DNA from: Arsenophonus sp052174455
GTDB lineage: Bacteria > Pseudomonadota > Gammaproteobacteria > Enterobacterales > Enterobacteriaceae
Length of the DNA: 64,000 nt
Assembly (NCBI GenBank): GCA_052174455.1
Contig: JBQMRP010000004.1
Span: forward strand, 62,001 to 126,000
Reading direction: 5' to 3'
A program made the translations under genes and the position numbers. This document shows, piece by piece, positions 30,823-40,809 of this stretch (its first letter is position 1; every line of letters starts with the position of its first letter). The notes under the pieces are model-generated. The model did no database searches. It was not told the origin of the DNA and saw nothing but the letters and a program-made list of their open reading frames with translations.

Positions 30823-31150
30823 AATTTATAAACTTTAAATTTGCAGTAAGAATGCTTAATAAAATTATTTTTGTTATTTCAGAGGATATGAAATCTTTTT
30901 AAGAAATAAATTGTATTATATTTACTATCAGTAATAGTGTCATTATCAATCAAAATAGCAACTTATTTTAATAAGTAAGAATTTTTAATAAAAAAACGTA
31001 TAGTATTTTACTGCTTACATTTAAATTATTTTTATTGCTACTTATTTGGTCCCAGATTATTATGTAGACTCTTGTTGGTAGCATTATTTATGCTAATATA
31101 GCTACTGAGGGTATAGTTTAAGGCAAAATATCATTATAATTACCTCTCTA
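30823..31150. other. Gap where csrD would be expected
   Basis: About 330 bp, extremely AT-rich. csrD normally lies between acuI and mreB; no trace of it can be read, so it was deleted or replaced by the IS481 copy. Confidence 0.4.
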
Positions 31151-32110
31151 TCATTAGGTAATTACAACACATAAAATTAGAGCTGGTTCAGTGCCTTCAA
31201 GCTAGAAAAGAGCCTGCATCTACTTTAGCTAAGCGTTATGAGATATTCTAACTTATTATTGCTAACGGATAAAACGAGATAATATTTATGATTATAGCCA
31301 TATTTCCCATCGTTTATTGACGACAACTACTACCCCTTCACTCAGGAAGTCATAGTTGTCTCTCTGAGAAAAATGTTTTCTCCCTCTCGACGGATTTTCT
31401 AGAAGTCGTATACAAATTCTTAAACTCTATTTTTGTATCTTGATTTAGCTTAAATCACTGTTTATTCAGGTACTTGAGTGTTAGAATTTTAGTGAAATGA
31501 GACTGAAAGTGCCAAAAGCAAAGCATAAAGCGTTTAAAGGCTACGAGCCTAGGATTCTATACTTGCACATAGATATAGCTATCTTTTACAAATACTAAAC
31601 GGAGTTTTACAATGTTATTTTTCGTAGGTATAACATACGAGATCTCACACTCAATAAGTTTTATCTGTTTTATAAAGCTAAAATTGTACCTAATGCTCGA
31701 CACTTTTTACGTTATCTCAAACAAGTATGTCTATGGCTATTAATCGCGTTATTGCAGAATTGTAAAGAATTTACAGCGACTTTTTTTGTCTGTAGAAACG
31801 TTCAAGCCACCGGAAAATAGGAATTCGCCAGTTTGTTGTGCAGAGCTTGCTATAGAATACCAACTCCTATCCTGCCGAGGCATCTTCAAACGAGAATAGT
31901 ATGGTCGAGGGATTTAATGAGTATATAGAAGATGAGCTGTAAAACTTTCATTTCAATACTGATGAAGAATTTTAAATTACTCTACATTGATATTTTTGGT
32001 CATACAATCAATGATTATCCAATCAGTATTGGATTAACATTCCATTTCAGTCTATGAAAATAGATTCAAAGTTAAAATTGAATTATTCAAAAAAAACTAT
32101 ACTATCTTCC
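31150..32110 (+). mobile_element. Dead IS481-family element, best preserved copy
   Basis: Plus-strand translation across frames follows the whole transposase: an N-terminal helix-turn-helix piece (AREPASTLAKRYEIF near 31200), MRLKVPKAKHKAFK near 31500, a HIDIAIFY segment near 31565 (first catalytic Asp region), NARHFLRYLKQVC near 31700, then NSMVEGFNEYIEDEL near 31898-31945. A low number of frameshifts makes it the best template for aligning the other copies. Not functional. Confidence 0.75.
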
Positions 32111-32431
32111 TAGAAGTGACATGAATCGTATATCAACTAATAATTATGTAGCGTCATATAAACTTATACAATAGTATTTTTTAATATAAAATAGTTAATT
32201 TTATTGTTTAAAAAAATTTATTAAAAATATTAAGTAATTTTAATAAAGGTATTATTACTTTAAACTGTAATTAATTATAGAAATAAGAAATAATAATGTG
32301 ATTATTATATTATAAAAAAATTGGCTACTTTTTATTAAAACGATTTAATTAACTCCTTGTTGTTACTTCATATGGTTGTTAAAGTAGATCGATTTTCATT
32401 CGTTTCTAGCTTGCAGGATTATTATTTTCTT
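32110..32431. promoter_or_regulatory. mreB upstream region
   Basis: About 320 bp, extremely AT-rich with A/T runs; must contain the mreBC promoter. Multiple TATAAT-like strings prevent a unique call. CAGGATT about 12-18 nt before the mreB start is the likely ribosome-binding region. Confidence 0.35.
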
Positions 32432-33475
32432 ATGTTTAAAAAAATTCGTGGCATGTTTTCCAACGACTTGTCTATTGATTTAGGTACTGCCAATACTCTA
32501 ATCTATGTAAAAGGACAAGGTATTGTTTTAGACGAACCCTCAGTTGTCGCTATTCGTCAAGATCGCGCAGGCTCACCTAAGAGCGTTGCTGCAGTAGGTT
32601 ATGAAGCAAAACAGATGCTAGGCCGGACGCCGGGTAATATCGCGGCTATTCGTCCAATGAAAGATGGCGTGATTGCTGATTTTTATGTTACTGAAAAAAT
32701 GTTACAGTATTTTATCAAACAAGTTCATAGCAATAGCTTCATGCGCCCAAGTCCACGTGTCTTAGTTTGTGTGCCTGTTGGTGCAACCCAGGTAGAGCGT
32801 CGAGCGATCCGAGAGTCAGCACTTAGTGCTGGAGCTCGCGAGGTTTTCTTAATTGAAGAGCCTATGTCAGCTGCAATTGGTGCTGGTTTGCCTGTTTCTG
32901 AAGCAACGGGTTCAATGGTGGTTGATATTGGTGGCGGAACGACAGAAGTTGCTGTTATTTCACTGAATGGCGTTGTTTATTCATCATCAGTACGTATCGG
33001 TGGTGATCGGTTTGATGAAGCGATTATTAATTATGTTCGTCGTAATTATGGTTCACTAATTGGTGAAGCAACTGCTGAGCGAATTAAACACGAAATCGGT
33101 GCAGCCTATCCTACAGATCAAGTATACGAAATTGAAGTGCGCGGTCGTAATTTAGCTGAAGGTGTACCTCGTGGTTTTACTCTTAACTCAAATGAGATAC
33201 TTGAGGCGTTGCAAGAACCTTTAACTGGTATTGTTAGTGCTGTTATGTTAGCTTTAGAACAATGCCCACCAGAATTAGCTTCTGATATCTCTGAACGAGG
33301 TATGGTGTTAACTGGTGGCGGTGCGTTATTACGTAATCTAGATCGCCTATTAATGGAAGAAACAGGCATTCCCGTTATTCTTGCTGAAGATCCACTAACT
33401 TGTGTTGCACGTGGTGGCGGAAAAGCATTAGAAATGATTGATATGCACGGCGGGGATCTGTTTAGTGATGACTAG
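32432..33475 (+). CDS. mreB: Rod shape-determining protein MreB
   Basis: Bacterial actin that directs lateral wall synthesis. I start it at 32432 (MFKKIRGMFSNDLSIDLGTANTLIYV as read in pieces), giving 347 residues, the E. coli length; the open frame extends upstream to 32357 but those residues are not homologous. ATP-site motifs: DLGTANTL, VVDIGGGTTEVAVIS, and LTGGGALL. Conservation is extreme (RRNYGSLIGEATAERIK, NSNEILEALQEPLTGIVSAV). First gene of mreBCD. Confidence 0.97.
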   Translation: MFKKIRGMFSNDLSIDLGTANTLIYVKGQGIVLDEPSVVAIRQDRAGSPKSVAAVGYEAKQMLGRTPGNIAAIRPMKDGVIADFYVTEKMLQYFIKQVHSNSFMRPSPRVLVCVPVGATQVERRAIRESALSAGAREVFLIEEPMSAAIGAGLPVSEATGSMVVDIGGGTTEVAVISLNGVVYSSSVRIGGDRFDEAIINYVRRNYGSLIGEATAERIKHEIGAAYPTDQVYEIEVRGRNLAEGVPRGFTLNSNEILEALQEPLTGIVSAVMLALEQCPPELASDISERGMVLTGGGALLRNLDRLLMEETGIPVILAEDPLTCVARGGGKALEMIDMHGGDLFSDD

Positions 33476-33575
33476 ATGTTAATCAATAGGTTGGAACTTA
33501 AGGATGGCGCATCTACTTATTTTAATCAAAATAAGTATTATTATATAATATTTATTTATTTTTATCAAAAAAATC

Positions 33576-34526
33576 ATGAAACCGATCTTTAGTCAGGGTC
33601 TATCTTTACAATCACGTATTACGATTGCTATCGTTATAGCAATCGTATTGATTACTTTTGATCGTCAATTTTATTTTTTTAATAAAATACGTAGTTATTT
33701 AGATACGGCTGTTAGCCCTTTTTATTTTTTAGCAAATAGTCCGCGAGAACTGCTTAATAATATTTCAGATTCATTGGCAAGAAAAGATCAACTTCTTTTT
33801 GAAAATAAAGAGTTGAAGAAAGAGATCTTACTAAAAAAAGCAGATAATTTATTACTTGGACAACTTAAACAGGAAAATACTAGATTACGTGAGCTACTGG
33901 GTTCACCTCTACGTCAGAATGAAAACATGATGTTTACTCAAGTGCTTTCAAGTGCGAATAGACATTATCGTGATCAAATTGTGATTGATAAAGGTTTACA
34001 TGACGGTGTTTATGAAGGCCAGCCTGTTATTAGTGATAAAGGTGTTGTTGGTCAAGTTATCGCAGTTAGCCAGTTTAATAGCCGTGTTTTATTGATTTGT
34101 GACACAACACATGCATTACCTATACAAGTATTACGTAATGATATTCGGGTTATTGCGGTTGGTGCAGGATGCAATAATAATCTTCAACTTGAACCTTTAC
34201 CAGATAATACTGATATACGTATTGGTGATGTAATAGTTACTTCTGGTTTAGGCAAGCGTTTTCCTGAAGGTTATCCAGTTGCGATTATTTCTTCCGTAAA
34301 ATACGATACCCAGCGCGCTCATATGATTATCCATGCACGGCCTAGTGCAAATTTACAAAGGCTACGCTATCTCTTATTATTATGGGAAAACTCTAGCGAT
34401 CCTTCTTATCCTTTATCTTCATCAGAAGTATATCATGCAGCAAATGAGCGTTTAATGAAGATTCTACCCCAGGCATTTCCTAATCAAAATGAGATTCAAT
34501 GGCCGCAATTACCATCAAAAAAATAA
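33576..34526 (+). CDS. mreC: Rod shape-determining protein MreC
   Basis: Inner-membrane protein with a large periplasmic domain that bridges MreB to the elongasome. The 316 residues have one N-terminal helix (about 15-33), a coiled coil rich in Leu/Lys/Glu (about 65-105) and the beta-rich core with LRELLGSPLRQNE, VVIDKG-like VIDKGLHDGVYEGQPVISDK, ALPIQVLRNDIRVIAVG and VTSGLGKRFPEGYPVA. It is about 50 residues shorter than E. coli MreC, lacking only the low-complexity Pro/Ala/Gln tail. Starts 100 bp after mreB; no good ribosome-binding site is visible. Confidence 0.96.
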   Translation: MKPIFSQGLSLQSRITIAIVIAIVLITFDRQFYFFNKIRSYLDTAVSPFYFLANSPRELLNNISDSLARKDQLLFENKELKKEILLKKADNLLLGQLKQENTRLRELLGSPLRQNENMMFTQVLSSANRHYRDQIVIDKGLHDGVYEGQPVISDKGVVGQVIAVSQFNSRVLLICDTTHALPIQVLRNDIRVIAVGAGCNNNLQLEPLPDNTDIRIGDVIVTSGLGKRFPEGYPVAIISSVKYDTQRAHMIIHARPSANLQRLRYLLLLWENSSDPSYPLSSSEVYHAANERLMKILPQAFPNQNEIQWPQLPSKK

Positions 34527-34605
34527 AAAATGTAGAGCGACCTTATTTGGTCTTTCAGTAGAAATATTTCTGCCATGAAATCATGGCAACTAAAGGAAAC
34601 ATAGA

Positions 34606-35094
34606 ATGAATTATTACCGTGATAATAGGCAGTGAATTATTTGCCTGTTCTTTTTAATTGCAATAATCCTAGAACAAGTACCCTGGCCTGATCAATTTAG
34701 TTATTATCGGCCAACATGGTTAGCATTAACTTTAATTTATTGGGTTATGGCTTTACCACATCGAGTTAGCGTAGGCACGGGATTTTTTTTAGGTATCTTA
34801 ATAGATTTAATCCAAGGTTCAACGCTTGGGGTACATGCATTAGCTTATAGTATACTTTGTTATTTAGTATCATATAAACATCAGCTTCTTCGTAACATGC
34901 CACTGTGGCAACAATCCATTTTTATTGCTGGATTATCAATAATTATGAATTTTACGATATTCTTGACGGAGTTTCTTTCTTCTCTTGTATTATTTCATCC
35001 AAAATTATTCTGGAACTGTTTAATTAATGCCATATTGTGGCCTTGGATATTTTTATTGTTACGCAAAGTTCGACGCCAGTTTTTAATTCGTTAA
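34606..35094 (+). pseudogene. mreD: mreD: complete except for one in-frame TGA at codon 10
   Basis: Multi-spanning membrane partner of MreC. From ATG 34606, with an AAGGA box about 9 nt upstream, the frame runs 162 codons, the E. coli length, to a TAA, with one internal stop: TGA at 34633-34635. In E. coli codon 10 is Trp (GRWVIWL). Everything else aligns without indels: QVPWPDQ, YWVMALPHRVSVGTGF, GSTLGVHALA, MPLWQQS, LWPWIFLLLRKVRRQF. The first standard start after the TGA is ATG 34747, which would delete the first helix or two and leave 115 residues. It could be a very young pseudogene, a read-through gene, or a gene translated from a weak internal start. Confidence 0.85.
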
Positions 35095-35129
35095 AAATAA
35101 ACAGTCAATTGTCTATTTTTTCTGAGATT

Positions 35130-35700
35130 TTTCTATTTTTAATAGAATTTATTTAAGTCTTCTTCATCAAGAAGGTTTAACTTAATTGAATAACTAGAAT
35201 AGTTATTTGACATCATTAACCCTGATATATCTAAATCATTATATGAAGGAGAGACACCGAGTGTGTATATTACTCATTTAACATCTGAAAAATCTAAAAA
35301 TAGTATTTGATACTACAGCAAAATCCTATCCGAGGTTCAGTGCAGATAACTATTATTGTAAATAATAAAATATTTAGGTAAGCTTAAAAATAAAAATTAT
35401 CATGCTATGCGTATATTTTAACAACTTTTAGATAAAACACAGCAAGTTATGGACTGCAATAACGTATTCTTAGATAAGCAAAAAGATATTATATGATTTA
35501 ATTGTCACTAAAGTAGTATGAATATTTAACAAATAAAAATAGATCAATAGATCTTATCCAGTGAACCCGATTAAGAAGGCGAGATTTTATATTATTCAGG
35601 ATAAACATAGTTATTTTATTAAGCAGATTATCATAATATATAATCATAGTAGAGTTACCGTTAGTTGAAATAAATAAATTATTATCTTAGTTTCTAACGT
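35130..35700 (+). pseudogene. yhdE: maf/yhdE pseudogene (nucleotide pyrophosphatase)
   Basis: Collinear with E. coli YhdE: SSSSRRFNLIE near 35160 (SGSPRRQELLAQL), FDIINPDISKSLYEGETPS near 35205-35262, VYITHLTSEKSK (YVVRLAREKA), QQVMDCNNVFLDKQKDII near 35440-35495 (HQVMTAVALADSQHIL), then a LSSEPD-like ASDEPLDKAGAYG counterpart near 35560. Stops and indels break it. It follows mreD as in E. coli (mreBCD-yhdE-rng). Confidence 0.88.
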
Positions 35701-35719
35701 TAAATAATAGAAAGAAAGT

Positions 35720-37196
35720 TATAGTAATTTAACTATTAGTCAATGTAACTCTCTCTAGAAAGAGAGATGGATTATATTAATAGATATCATGTTTAAGAAT
35801 TAATATTGAGCATGAAGTTAAAAAGGTATTGTAATAATATTTATAAAGATATGTAAATCGGGCTTATCAGAGTATACAAAACGGTTTCTTTATTGATAAT
35901 AGATTAGAAAATTTTCTTTTCTTCATGCCTCTAATTTATGCTCCATATCAAATGCATTTCCGATAATAAACAAAAAACTTTCATATACCTATATTAGCTG
36001 ACTAGCTCAGCAATGGTAAATATTATAGTGTAGATGGTTAAAGATTCGCTAAGAAAAAAGGTGCTCGTTTAACAACAGAAATATCACATTACAATCTTGT
36101 TATCTACTTTTTATATCGGTCAATTCTCATATCAGCGTTTCCTAATGTATTAAAGTAAAGAAGAACGAGAACGCTTAAAAATATTACTGAACTATTTTTT
36201 GTAATGAAAATAGTGGCTTGATTATTGTACTGCAGCAAAAATAGAGGGGTGATGATGAATTTACTCAAGATGCAGGCTTCTTAAATCATCTTTTAGCTAA
36301 ATTATTCAACGTAAAACCTAATAATCTCCCGTATTCAGATTTATACTAAACTAACTTTAATACATCGTACTATTCGTAATTTTACGGTATTTCATTAGAA
36401 ATAATCTGTGTAATTTAAAGATGATTTTTATTTTATTGAAATACTTTATTGATAAATATATCCTTAAAATAATAGTAAACCTTAATTATATTAAGGACTA
36501 TTATTAATAATAGATTTCTATGATGTTTAAAAAAAGATCCAATAAACATGCTTTAGAACGTAAAGTTGAATTAAATTATGTTAATTATATTATTAACGAT
36601 GAATCTGAAGATATGACCACCTATTTATATTAATATTAATTTTTTCTTAGTTACTTTAACATGAAATAGAGAATTTTTAATATCGATATCGAAGCCTCAC
36701 AAACCATTAAGAAATAATTAATGTTACGTAACTTGAAGGGAAAATGGTCGAATATTATTATCAATTTTATTGATATACTTTGATCCTAAGTACAAATATA
36801 GCGATATTCTTTCCATCGTTGAAAGAATATTTATTAAACGATTGTATTAAAGTTACCATTAATAATTCATCTCAGTTAGGAACTTAATCGAGATAACATA
36901 CAAAAGAACACATAAGACCTTTAACATATTCTATGTATTAAATCCTTAACTTACAAATATAAAATAACAGTAAAATCAGTAGAAACAGTCTGTTATAAAA
37001 TTTTATGGAAAATTGTTCATATAAATCGTACTATTAATTCCAATAATTTTATTAATTGCTTTAGTAACGGTTTCAAAAGTTATTAATGGTAATTAATCTT
37101 ATTTTAGCTAAAATAGCTATCTTTATTTGCAAATCTGTCAAAGTAAAAATTAAGCCACTGTATAGTGATGAGTGGTTTGATATCGTTATAATATAG
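35720..37196 (+). pseudogene. rng: rng (cafA) pseudogene (RNase G)
   Basis: Readable in order: LLVNVTLSRKRDG near 35732 (LLVNVTPSETRV), GARLTTEIS near 36062 (GARLTTDIT), IDFYDV near 36513 followed by ERKVELNYVNYIINDESED near 36555-36610 (ERKVELKSGGYLIIDQTEA), and the C-terminus SVKVKIKPLYSDEWFDIV near 37135-37190 (QVKVQIEPLYNQEQFDVV) ending at the old stop. The span, about 1.48 kb, is close to the 489-codon E. coli gene, so decay is mostly point mutations and small indels. RNase G matures 16S rRNA 5' ends. Confidence 0.9.
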
Positions 37197-37199
37197 TTA

Positions 37200-37880
37200 A
37201 GATGCTGCTAGCTTGTTATTGTAGCTCTTTATTTTAGGAGTAGAAACGTCTAAAACGATCATCTAAAGGTTGGTATTTTTTATCTATAAGCGCATAATAG
37301 TATTTATTATGGCATTTGCTATTTATTATTATGGCATTTGCTATTTATTGAACTACATCTTTTCTTCCGTAAATCATTTAATATCGCAATTAACTTGAAG
37401 TATAAACTTAAATCATTAATGAGAATGCCGTTTAAATTGGTCCTATTTAAGGTAAAAATATCTATTTTTAGGCATATTAATATTTTCTTATATCAGTGTT
37501 AGTACTGACAAATAAATATTAAGGTAAAGAAAATTAAATTTTTATTCGATATGGTAGAGTACACTTCTTTTTTATACCTCTCTTTTCGGAATATTATTTC
37601 TTATCAATTGAATGTAGATTGTTATAAACCAATCGAGTTTATCAGTGAAAGTAATTATTAGTCATTTTTATTTAGATGCTTTAAATGAATTATTTTGCAA
37701 TAATTTAATTATCTTATACCTAAAGAAAGTCAAATCATTCTTTGATGCGCCCATCAACTAAAAAAGGACATCAAAGGTCCCTGAACTGACCTGGTTAAAT
37801 TAAAATGAATATTATTTATCATAGAATTATTAGTAAATCTGATGCCTTGGTAGGTACCAGCTACACTAGATTTATTAATA
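37200..37880 (+). pseudogene. yhdP: yhdP 5' fragment pseudogene
   Basis: Pieces match the N-terminal third of the AsmA-like envelope protein YhdP: FRNIISYQLNVDCYKPIEF near 37590-37650 (WQFRDLTFWQLRFRTNTPI) and KVPELTWLN near 37770-37797 (AIPQLTWLN). Position after rng agrees with E. coli. The remaining two thirds are absent; an IS481 wreck starts about 100 bp later, so insertion or deletion probably removed them. Confidence 0.75.
37304..37349. repeat. Short tandem duplication, 22-bp unit
   Basis: TTATTATGGCATTTGCTATT plus two more bases occurs twice with a 22-bp period (starts 37304 and 37326). It lies inside the yhdP wreck and is another slippage product. Confidence 0.9.
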
Positions 37881-37979
37881 ATTCATTATTTTCCATTGTC
37901 TAATTAGTACCAGATGTACAGAAATATGTCGTGATTAACTCAGATCACGCAAGAAGCATCAAGTATTGCGCACTATCTT

Positions 37980-38645
37980 AGTCTTGTAAATACGGATAAA
38001 ACTTATCTAGAATTATATTCTATATTTTTCTTATAAAGAAAAACGTTATAAAATTTTATTTGGCATCTTCGGAAGATATCTTACATATACGTGTAAAATG
38101 ACGATAAAACTCTCGTATCTTTTAAACATTTTAAGCTTCAAATTAAAAGCTTACCTTACTTTATTTTATAAAAATTTCCTCTCTCCCATTCATTGCTAAA
38201 TAGCGATCATCCATGGCAGATTCAGATACAACAGAGTTCAGGAATTCTCGTAAGACTGCTAGTAGATCAACGAGAGAAAGAAAACCGTTTTTCATAAGAA
38301 ACAACCACCCTTGTTTTAGCGGACGATGTTATCGTCCGCAAAAGATTGTAAATATGAATTTCATCATCAATATCATCTCGCTTTACCCTTTATCAACGGT
38401 AAAGTTCAATTATCCAATAACGACTAACTAAAATAGACACAAATTGTTCTTCTAACCTGAATAACAACGATGATTTTAGGTATTGTAGTTTCCTAATGAT
38501 GGATTCTTATTATCATGATATTTTACTATCAAATATATCCATGAGTAGCTCTTTTATCATGAATAGGGTGTGTGAGAAAGATCTATACCCTAATCTAATA
38601 CCAAACAATTCAGTATTGTAATAACCGCTACTAATTCAATACGCT
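37980..38645 (-). mobile_element. Dead IS481-family element
   Basis: Aligns with 16040-16600 and 21480-22090 on the same strand (shared tracts include ACGTTATAAAATTTTATTTG, GAAGATATCTTACAT and CCGTTTTTCATAAGAAA). A strong hairpin at 38318-38338 (GCGGACGAT / ATCGTCCGC, 3-nt loop) is specific to this copy. It separates the yhdP and yibQ wrecks. Confidence 0.6.
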
Positions 38646-38649
38646 AAGG

Positions 38650-39314
38650 TAACTAAAATAATCTTTTTATAATGCTTCAATAGTAGCAAAATAAAGGTAG
38701 TCAATAACAAAAATACTAATTTGCTTACAAGCAAATAAAATAACGTGACAAACTGTTTACGAATTTACGCTTCTTCTTTTTCATTATCTAAAAATATTAC
38801 TTCGTAAAGTTAGCAACATAAAACTTTTTCCTCTTTACTAACCTTAATATTTACTATTATTACTTTATTGAAAGATAAAGATCACAATGAAAAAACGCTC
38901 GCATAACATTTATCATTTACTAAATTAGCTGTCATTACACTACCTATATGATTATTTTTATCTTTAGCATAAAATGCTTACTTAATTACAGCAACAATAT
39001 TATGATCCATTTCACTGGCACTCATATCAAACGTTAAGATATTTTTTCCAGCGCTTAATATGGATAATCAGCTTCATCAGCATGTGAATTAAATTTTCTT
39101 ATCCTTATTAATAACCTTTTTATCCCTTATTCTACTTTAAAAAAAATCGAGTAAAATAGCAATATAAATTCTCACTGGAAAATTAATACTTAATTATTTT
39201 CCGTTTTATAATAATCAATATCATCAATTCAGAATTGGCTAATTTTCCAATACTAACTTATCCGATTATAACCAATAATAGACTCATGATTATCAAAACA
39301 ATCCGTTTTAGCAT
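38650..39314 (-). pseudogene. yibQ: yibQ pseudogene (divergent polysaccharide deacetylase family)
   Basis: Starts 2 nt after the envC stop (ATG 39314, MLKRIVLIIMSLLLV). Downstream minus-strand pieces follow E. coli YibQ: GKLANSELMILI (GKLAIVIDDFGY), ILTFDMSASEMDHNIVAVI near 39050-38990 (NTLRPEMSSDEIERIIRSA), KNNHIGSVMTANL near 38965-38930 (INNHMGSKMTSNL) and VIFLDNEKEEA near 38785 (VFLDDSQNEADI). It is broken by stops and frameshifts. envC-yibQ is the E. coli order. Confidence 0.85.
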
Positions 39315-39316
39315 TA

Positions 39317-40606
39317 CTATCTCCTCAACCAAAGCTGCGGATTAACCGTTTTACCTTTACGACGGATTTCAAAATAAAGCGAGAAGCACTGTTGTGCACC
39401 ACTACTACCCACTAATGCAACAGGTTGACCTGAGCGAACCTGTTGACCAACATTCACCAATGCACTTTGGTTATAACCATATAAACTCATATCTCCCTGA
39501 CCATGATCAATAACCACCACCAAACCATAACCTCGTAGCCAATCAGCAAGTAAAACACGGCCAGCAAAAATAGCTTTAACTTCCGTTCCTTTAGAGGCAT
39601 TGATCACTATACCGTTCCAGATTAATTCATCAGAAATACTTTCACCATAGTGATGAAGAATTTGGCCGTGAACAGGCCATAAAGCCTGACCGACAAGATG
39701 ACCTAAACCACCTGTACGCGCCATCAAAGCTAGCTTATCTTTGGTTGGAAGATAAGTAGTTCCTTTTTGCTGTGCTTGCCTTTCTTTTGCTCGAATATAG
39801 GCTGTTTCTTTCCCTTCACTTTCCGCCCTAACTTTTAATTCTCTTTCAGATCTGGTAATTTTACTATGCAACAGTGTTTCGTTACGTTTCATTGTCGCCA
39901 AACTTTTTTGATCGGCTTTTAAAGTTGATTCTAATGATAACAAAGTTTTTTTTCTAGCATCCTGTGCCAAATCTAGTATTTTCTTTTTTTGATCTTGTTT
40001 AGCTAAGTTTTTTTTCTTTGCTAATTGCTTTTGTTGCTTCTGTTGTTTTTGCTCAGCAAGCAAGCTGGTTGTTTGCTGCAATTTAATAATAGTATGCTCT
40101 CTGACAGCATTTAAGTAACTATAATAGGCTAGAATACGCTCTTCTCGCTCTTCTTGTTCACCTTTAAATAATAATTTAATCCTTTTTTGCTGACCTAATC
40201 GAAACACGGCATCAAGCTGTTTACCTAGCAATAATTTATGAATCTGTTTTTGCTGTTGTAAACAACTAATATTTTTATTTAGCTCAGTAAGCTCTTTTTC
40301 TAACTGAGAAATCTTTTCACGTATTTCATATAAGGCTTGTCCAGCAGCAGCAATATTTTTTTCTTGTTTTTTTAATTGATCAATTAAATAATTTCTCTCA
40401 GCTTTCTGCTCCTTAATACTTCTCTCTTTTTCTGTAATATTTAATAAAAGATCTTTTAGTTTTATTTTATTGTCACTGACAGGATTGGCAATAGTAATCA
40501 ATGGCCAGATAAAAAATAGTGAAACAAAGAGTAACAACTTAATCACTACTCTCTTTAGTATAGCCAAAAGGATTAAGATTAAACCATATCGACTAGTATT
40601 ATTCAT
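39317..40606 (-). CDS. envC: Murein hydrolase activator EnvC
   Basis: Periplasmic protein that recruits FtsEX signals to activate the amidases AmiA/AmiB at division. The 429 residues (E. coli 419) begin with a hydrophobic export segment (about 20-41, ending near ITIANP), continue in a long coiled coil rich in Lys/Gln/Glu (about 48-285), and end in a LytM-like domain (about 310-429: GTEVKAIFAGRVLLADWLRG, YGLVVVIDHGQGDMSLYGYN, VGSSGAQQCFSLYFEIRRKG). As in E. coli the zinc ligands of true LytM peptidases are missing, consistent with an activator. A poly-Gln/Lys stretch sits near 185-205. gpmI, normally its upstream neighbour, is absent. Confidence 0.95.
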   Translation of the reverse strand: MNNTSRYGLILILLAILKRVVIKLLLFVSLFFIWPLITIANPVSDNKIKLKDLLLNITEKERSIKEQKAERNYLIDQLKKQEKNIAAAGQALYEIREKISQLEKELTELNKNISCLQQQKQIHKLLLGKQLDAVFRLGQQKRIKLLFKGEQEEREERILAYYSYLNAVREHTIIKLQQTTSLLAEQKQQKQQKQLAKKKNLAKQDQKKKILDLAQDARKKTLLSLESTLKADQKSLATMKRNETLLHSKITRSERELKVRAESEGKETAYIRAKERQAQQKGTTYLPTKDKLALMARTGGLGHLVGQALWPVHGQILHHYGESISDELIWNGIVINASKGTEVKAIFAGRVLLADWLRGYGLVVVIDHGQGDMSLYGYNQSALVNVGQQVRSGQPVALVGSSGAQQCFSLYFEIRRKGKTVNPQLWLRR

Positions 40607-40809
40607 ATTAGTTCAACATCCTGAAACAATATCACTTAAAATTATTGACAATCACTATAATTAGTAAATATTTCAGCTTCTTTTAGAAGAATACTGAAAA
40701 ACTTAATTTCTTTATTTATACAAATAATCATAAAATGATGCTATTTTAAAATGTTTTTGATATAAGACCTCTTATCTTATAAGAAGAATTTTTACTATAA
40801 ATGTTGCCA

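Noticed and set aside
34606..35094. UGA reassigned to tryptophan in this genome
   Set aside because: Intact genes use TGG throughout, gpsA ends in TGA at the expected C-terminus, and decayed yhdT also has TAA and TAG stops; a code change is not needed.
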